Assembly (NCBI GenBank): GCA_003184365.1
Contig: NKYR01000120.1
Location: 42,523 to 106,522, forward strand
Direction: 5' to 3'
From: Evernia prunastri
Lineage: Eukaryota > Ascomycota > Lecanoromycetes > Lecanorales > Parmeliaceae
DNA length: 64,000 nt
Part shown: positions 59,912-64,000 of the stretch, piece after piece
How the letters are laid out: each line of letters starts with the position of its first letter
Numbering within the stretch: the stretch's first letter is position 1
The notes under the pieces: generated by a model
What the model saw: only the letters and a program-made list of their open reading frames with translations
Database searches by the model: none
What the model was told of the DNA's origin: nothing
Translations under genes and position numbers: made by a program

Positions 59912-60610
59912 GTTATAGACGTATTTTCGTATCTCAGCATTAAAAAAACTCTCAAATTTAAGCAATAGTCGAAGATTAATCGCATTAGAATTAAATAAAA
60001 TAGAAGACGTAATATCGAGATTCATCGTAGTCGAATAAGATCGCGTTGTTTTGCTGACGACGTGAGACGTCGAATATATATAACAGATAAATCATTATAT
60101 AGAGACGAAAGACGTCTAATTTTTATCTCTTAAGAATCATAATTTCGAAGTCGTTAAAATCGACTTATTTTACTAATATAGCGATCTCTCGTCGAAAGAA
60201 ATAATATAAATAGTAATCTATTTGGTCGATATCTCGAAGAATACTTTCGAGAATATTAATAATCACATTTCTTATAAAGATAAGATGTAAACTATTTTGA
60301 AATAGTAAGACGTTTCTATAAGAGGAAAATCTTCGAAATAATTATCTCAAGACGCGAACGATATATATATCGTCGTTTATTATCGTTATATTTAATATAA
60401 CGTCTTATCGAAAGAAATCTATTTTGAAGAACGATAGAGTTAACTCGAGACGATCTTCGTATAGCTTTATCGATTTACGAATAAGAAATTATTCGACGAA
60501 GTTCTCGTCTTTTAGATCTCGCTCGATATAAATAAATTCGTCTATTTTAAGAAATACGATAAATATCAAGTAAAAAGTAATCTTTATAATGATTTCGTAT
60601 AAAGTTCTCG

Positions 60611-60873
60611 TGTCACGGTGTGAAGTCAGCCCTACCCTAGCCCCGATCTAACCCAGTCAGCCAAGGGTCGCTAGGACCTCATTCCAACAGTTGGATGCGA
60701 GCATCTATGCGATAGATGCGATAAGCTAGTCTAGCGTGTCATCTGTTCTCATATAGGGGCGCTGGTCGCCCACTTCCTGTTTTCCTTCTTCGTCTTTCGT
60801 CTTGTAAATAGACCTCACCCTACCAGACCAAGTATACCAAGTGGTAGTCCTAGCCTAGCCTCGTTCTTTGACA
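60611..60873 (+). mobile_element. Solo LTR, family B (copy 1)
   Basis: 263 bp starting TGTCACGGTG and ending GTTCTTTGACA, flanked by TCTCG on both sides (60606-60610 and 60874-60878). Composition is normal, in contrast to the AT-rich surroundings. The 3' end (CTCGTTC.TTGACA) resembles family C. Confidence 0.9.
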
Positions 60874-60947
60874 TCTCGAATTAAATTAAGATAGCAGACG
60901 TAGAAGAATATTTTTGATAATCGAATTTCTCTTAGAACGTGTTTCTA

Positions 60948-61448
60948 CAACAGACTTTTCGGAAAGTAAATCCGCACCTCCGAGTTTTCGCCGGTATCTC
61001 ACCAAAAAGTTACTTTCGCAGAAGAACATTTATGTGACTGTTTGATAACAAATAATACTTGAAATTTTTACTAGATCTACTTAATAGAACGATTAATGTT
61101 CTCTCAAACTTTAAAAGAATAATAATAATACGATATAGTGTAAAAGTTAATCTATCTTGAGACGCGTAAATTTTGTAAATTTTCGTATTCATTTTGCGGA
61201 GAGATTTCGCTTATCGTACGCTTAATTTTAAGTCTCTTACTTTTAAGACTTATATTATTAGAACTATTTAATAAAATTTTAATCTAAAAGCTAAGTATCA
61301 TAGAAATCTAGATAGAATATACTATCGAAGATATTTAAAAGGTTTCAATGTATCATTGTTATGAAATGTTGATTGAGCATAAATGCAATTTTGGTAAGAT
61401 ACCGGTGAAATTTCGGAGGTGCGGATAAATTAAACGAAAAGTCTGCTG
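60948..61448. mobile_element. 501-bp MITE with long terminal inverted repeats
   Basis: Terminal inverted repeats of about 57 bp begin CAACAGACTTTTCG (left) and CAGCAGACTTTTCG (right, reverse complement) and share the block ATCCGCACCTCCGA and then CCGGTATCT. TA dinucleotides flank both ends (60946-60947 and 61449-61450). The interior is AT-rich and non-coding. The ends match the Tc1-like element at 9509 in their first 12 bases, so it was probably mobilised by a Tc1/mariner transposase. Confidence 0.85.
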
Positions 61449-61467
61449 TACTTCGTCTCACAATCGA

Positions 61468-62577
61468 CGAATATCGACGACGATTCTTTTCAATTAAGGA
61501 TTATAAAATATAGTAAGATTCTCGTAGCTTATATTGATATAGACGAATCTAACGTCAATAATATAAAACTTAATCGTCTTCGTTCTGAGCTTGCGATTAT
61601 TAAGTATTAATACTCAGAAAGCGAGAAAGTTTCTTATAACTGAAAATAAAGAATTTTGATCATATATTACACAGTAAGCACTATAGAAATCGATAACGAT
61701 TCTATAGATTTTTCGAATTTTTTCGACTAAGTTTCATTAGAGAAATCGAGCAGTCTCTCGAGACAGATTAGTTTGTCAAGGAACGAGGCTAGGCTAGGAC
61801 TACCACTTGGTATACTTGGTCTGGTAGGGTCAGGTCTATTTACAAGACGAAAGACAAAGAAGGAAAACAGGAAGTGGGCGACCAGCGCCCCTATATGAGA
61901 ACAAATGACACGCTAGACTAGCTTATCGCATCTATCGCATAGATGCTCGCATCCAACTGTTAGAATGAGGTCCTAGCGACCCTTGGCTGACTGGACTAGA
62001 TCGGGGCTAGGGTAGGGCTGACTTCACACCGTAACATAGTTCGATTATATTAATTTTTAAGTGAGTCGCGATTTAGCGAGATAGAGTAATATATCGTTCT
62101 CTCAGCTTTGAATATACGTTAGTAACTTTCTTGAATTTGAATCTCGAAAGATTATTGACTAGTTGATTAATCTTTGTAGAAATTCAAATAAGTATTAAAT
62201 AAATATTATGCTTTGTAATAAGTATAACGATATCACGTAGCGATTTCATAACGACGTTTTTGATGAAGAACTTTCGTATTTCGAAGATATATATCTTATT
62301 GTTATAGTAAAGGATTAATCGAGTATCTCGAAGTTTATTTAGTTATATTCGAATATATATAGAACGATTTTTATTTCTTTGAAGTTGATGTGTATTCGTC
62401 TATATCGTGTAATTATGTGTAAGGGCCATGAGGTCTCTAGGCATGAGGCGGCCTGTCAGAAGTCCAGGAATCCAACATACATCTAGGCCAGATCCGGGAG
62501 ACTATCCCTCTGGTGCAGCTGTGCGGCTATAGCAGTCGCATAGTAAGTTTGCTTGGCATGGGGGTGCACTCTCCCCT
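61468..62577 (+). repeat. 1.11-kb direct repeat, first copy
   Basis: It is repeated at 62794-63903 with a constant offset of 1326 bases and at least one difference (AACAAATGAC at about 61904 against AACAGATGAC). It includes AT-rich DNA, family B copy 2 and the first 160 bases of family A copy 3. Confidence 0.9.
61774..62036 (-). mobile_element. Solo LTR, family B (copy 2)
   Basis: 263 bp, reverse orientation to copy 1 (starts TGTCAAGGAACG, ends CACACCGTAACA), flanked by TAGTT (61769-61773 and 62037-62041). The last bases TAACA differ from the TGACA expected by one substitution. Confidence 0.9.
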
Positions 62578-62684
62578 GCTAAATATGCTGCCTCTGAGGA
62601 TTCCCACTTGGGTTCCTCAGGATTCAGTCTATCTAGTAACCAATGTACGAGTTGCTCAGTCACGCATGCCTAGACCCCGTTACA
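62418..62684 (+). mobile_element. Solo LTR, family A (copy 3)
   Basis: 267 bp with ends TGTAAGGGCC and CCCCGTTACA and the 5-bp duplication TTATG (62413-62417 and 62685-62689). Confidence 0.9.
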
Positions 62685-62793
62685 TTATGCGTATATTGAA
62701 TATTTCGCTAACAGAGAATAGTAATTCGAGATTCTCGAAAAGATAGTCTTTTATATCGAATTTGTCTGAGACGTCTATTTAAATATATATTAN

Positions 62794-63903
62794 CGAATAT
62801 CGACGACGATTCTTTTCAATTAAGGATTATAAAATATAGTAAGATTCTCGTAGCTTATATTGATATAGACGAATCTAACGTCAATAATATAAAACTTAAT
62901 CGTCTTCGTTCTGAGCTTGCGATTATTAAGTATTAATACTCAGAAAGCGAGAAAGTTTCTTATAACTGAAAATAAAGAATTTTGATCATATATTACACAG
63001 TAAGCACTATAGAAATCGATAACGATTCTATAGATTTTTCGAATTTTTTCGACTAAGTTTCATTAGAGAAATCGAGCAGTCTCTCGAGACAGATTAGTTT
63101 GTCAAGGAACGAGGCTAGGCTAGGACTACCACTTGGTATACTTGGTCTGGTAGGGTCAGGTCTATTTACAAGACGAAAGACAAAGAAGGAAAACAGGAAG
63201 TGGGCGACCAGCGCCCCTATATGAGAACAGATGACACGCTAGACTAGCTTATCGCATCTATCGCATAGATGCTCGCATCCAACTGTTAGAATGAGGTCCT
63301 AGCGACCCTTGGCTGACTGGACTAGATCGGGGCTAGGGTAGGGCTGACTTCACACCGTAACATAGTTCGATTATATTAATTTTTAAGTGAGTCGCGATTT
63401 AGCGAGATAGAGTAATATATCGTTCTCTCAGCTTTGAATATACGTTAGTAACTTTCTTGAATTTGAATCTCGAAAGATTATTGACTAGTTGATTAATCTT
63501 TGTAGAAATTCAAATAAGTATTAAATAAATATTATGCTTTGTAATAAGTATAACGATATCACGTAGCGATTTCATAACGACGTTTTTGATGAAGAACTTT
63601 CGTATTTCGAAGATATATATCTTATTGTTATAGTAAAGGATTAATCGAGTATCTCGAAGTTTATTTAGTTATATTCGAATATATATAGAACGATTTTTAT
63701 TTCTTTGAAGTTGATGTGTATTCGTCTATATCGTGTAATTATGTGTAAGGGCCATGAGGTCTCTAGGCATGAGGCGGCCTGTCAGAAGTCCAGGAATCCA
63801 ACATACATCTAGGCCAGATCCGGGAGACTATCCCTCTGGTGCAGCTGTGCGGCTATAGCAGTCGCATAGTAAGTTTGCTTGGCATGGGGGTGCACTCTCC
63901 CCT
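62794..63903 (+). repeat. 1.11-kb direct repeat, second copy, bounded by Ns
   Basis: It starts immediately after the N at 62793 and stops immediately before the N at 63904. It contains another family B element (63100-63362, reverse) and a truncated family A LTR (63744-63903). Being bounded exactly by gap symbols suggests a separately assembled contig of an allelic or collapsed repeat. Confidence 0.9.
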
Positions 63904-63912
63904 NGATTAGTT

Positions 63913-64000
63913 TGTCAAGGAACGAGGCTAGGCTAGGACTACCACTTGGTATACTTGGTCTGGTAGGGTCAGGTCTATTTACAAGACGAAAGACAAAGAA
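63913..64000 (-). mobile_element. Family B LTR, start of a further copy (cut by window end)
   Basis: After the N at 63904 the sequence restarts within the same repeat (GATTAGTT, then TGTCAAGGAACG) and runs off the window. Confidence 0.85.

Larger units (their letters stand above)
57215..64000. repeat. AT-rich, RIP-like repeat block
   Basis: Apart from the solo-LTR-like islands listed separately, the sequence is strongly AT-rich with TA-dense text and no intact gene. At 58086-58600 (+) a stop-interrupted frame still reads as protein (for example KRQYNKQR, RIIDVIEEYNSYRILI), probably a mutated transposon gene. The sharp alternation between AT-rich DNA and normal-composition islands is what RIP acting on long repeats would leave. 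Confidence 0.8.

Overview
The window looks like nuclear DNA of a filamentous ascomycete (Pezizomycotina, probably a Sordariomycete such as Colletotrichum; the genus is a guess). Genes have short introns (about 48-90 nt) with GT..AG borders and CTRAC-type branch points. Gene-bearing DNA alternates with AT-rich, repeat-filled DNA that looks RIP-mutated, and the gene content is typical: HR-PKS, type III PKS, P450, SDR, MFS, Myb, Pth11-like and F-box proteins. Exon structures were worked out by hand from splice signals and reading-frame continuity; none has transcript support.

Left part (1-32 kb). A secreted GH23/lysozyme-like protein (1368-2503) and a C2H2 zinc-finger protein (6098-7901) come first. 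A Tc1/mariner-type element (9509-11015) has near-perfect 28-bp terminal repeats and a stop-riddled transposase, and appears to sit in an intron of a host gene. A three-repeat Myb protein (16047-14583), a small membrane protein (18225-17851), a TIP30-like NAD(P)-binding protein (19000-19939), an SDR (20456-21624) and a DHA2-type MFS transporter (23942-25839) follow. A stretch of decayed repeats (26.3-28.6 kb), one hypothetical protein (28735-29856) and a microsatellite field (30-32 kb) lead to the cluster.

Centre (32.6-47.5 kb). This is the most interesting part: a compact secondary-metabolite cluster with a highly reducing type I PKS (KS-AT-DH-MT-ER-KR-ACP, 2494 aa in my model), a divergently transcribed type III PKS (446 aa) and a CYP52-like P450 (550 aa). 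The HR-PKS has no release domain. The simplest reading is that it builds a reduced, C-methylated acyl chain that the type III PKS takes as starter, extends with malonyl-CoA and cyclises to an alkylresorcinol- or pyrone-type product, which the P450 then oxidises on the alkyl chain. No pathway-specific regulator was recognised; the MFS transporter and SDR 7-20 kb away are possible but unproven partners.

Right part (47.5-64 kb). A Pth11-like receptor (49368-50968) and a large F-box-type protein (53204-54811) are the last intact genes. From about 56.6 kb the sequence is repeat territory: a truncated LINE reverse transcriptase, AT-rich DNA, several solo-LTR-like elements with perfect 5-bp target duplications (one nested inside another), a 501-bp MITE with long terminal repeats, and a 1.1-kb near-identical duplication. 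Four single N bases mark contig joins, so the order and copy number of repeats there are uncertain.
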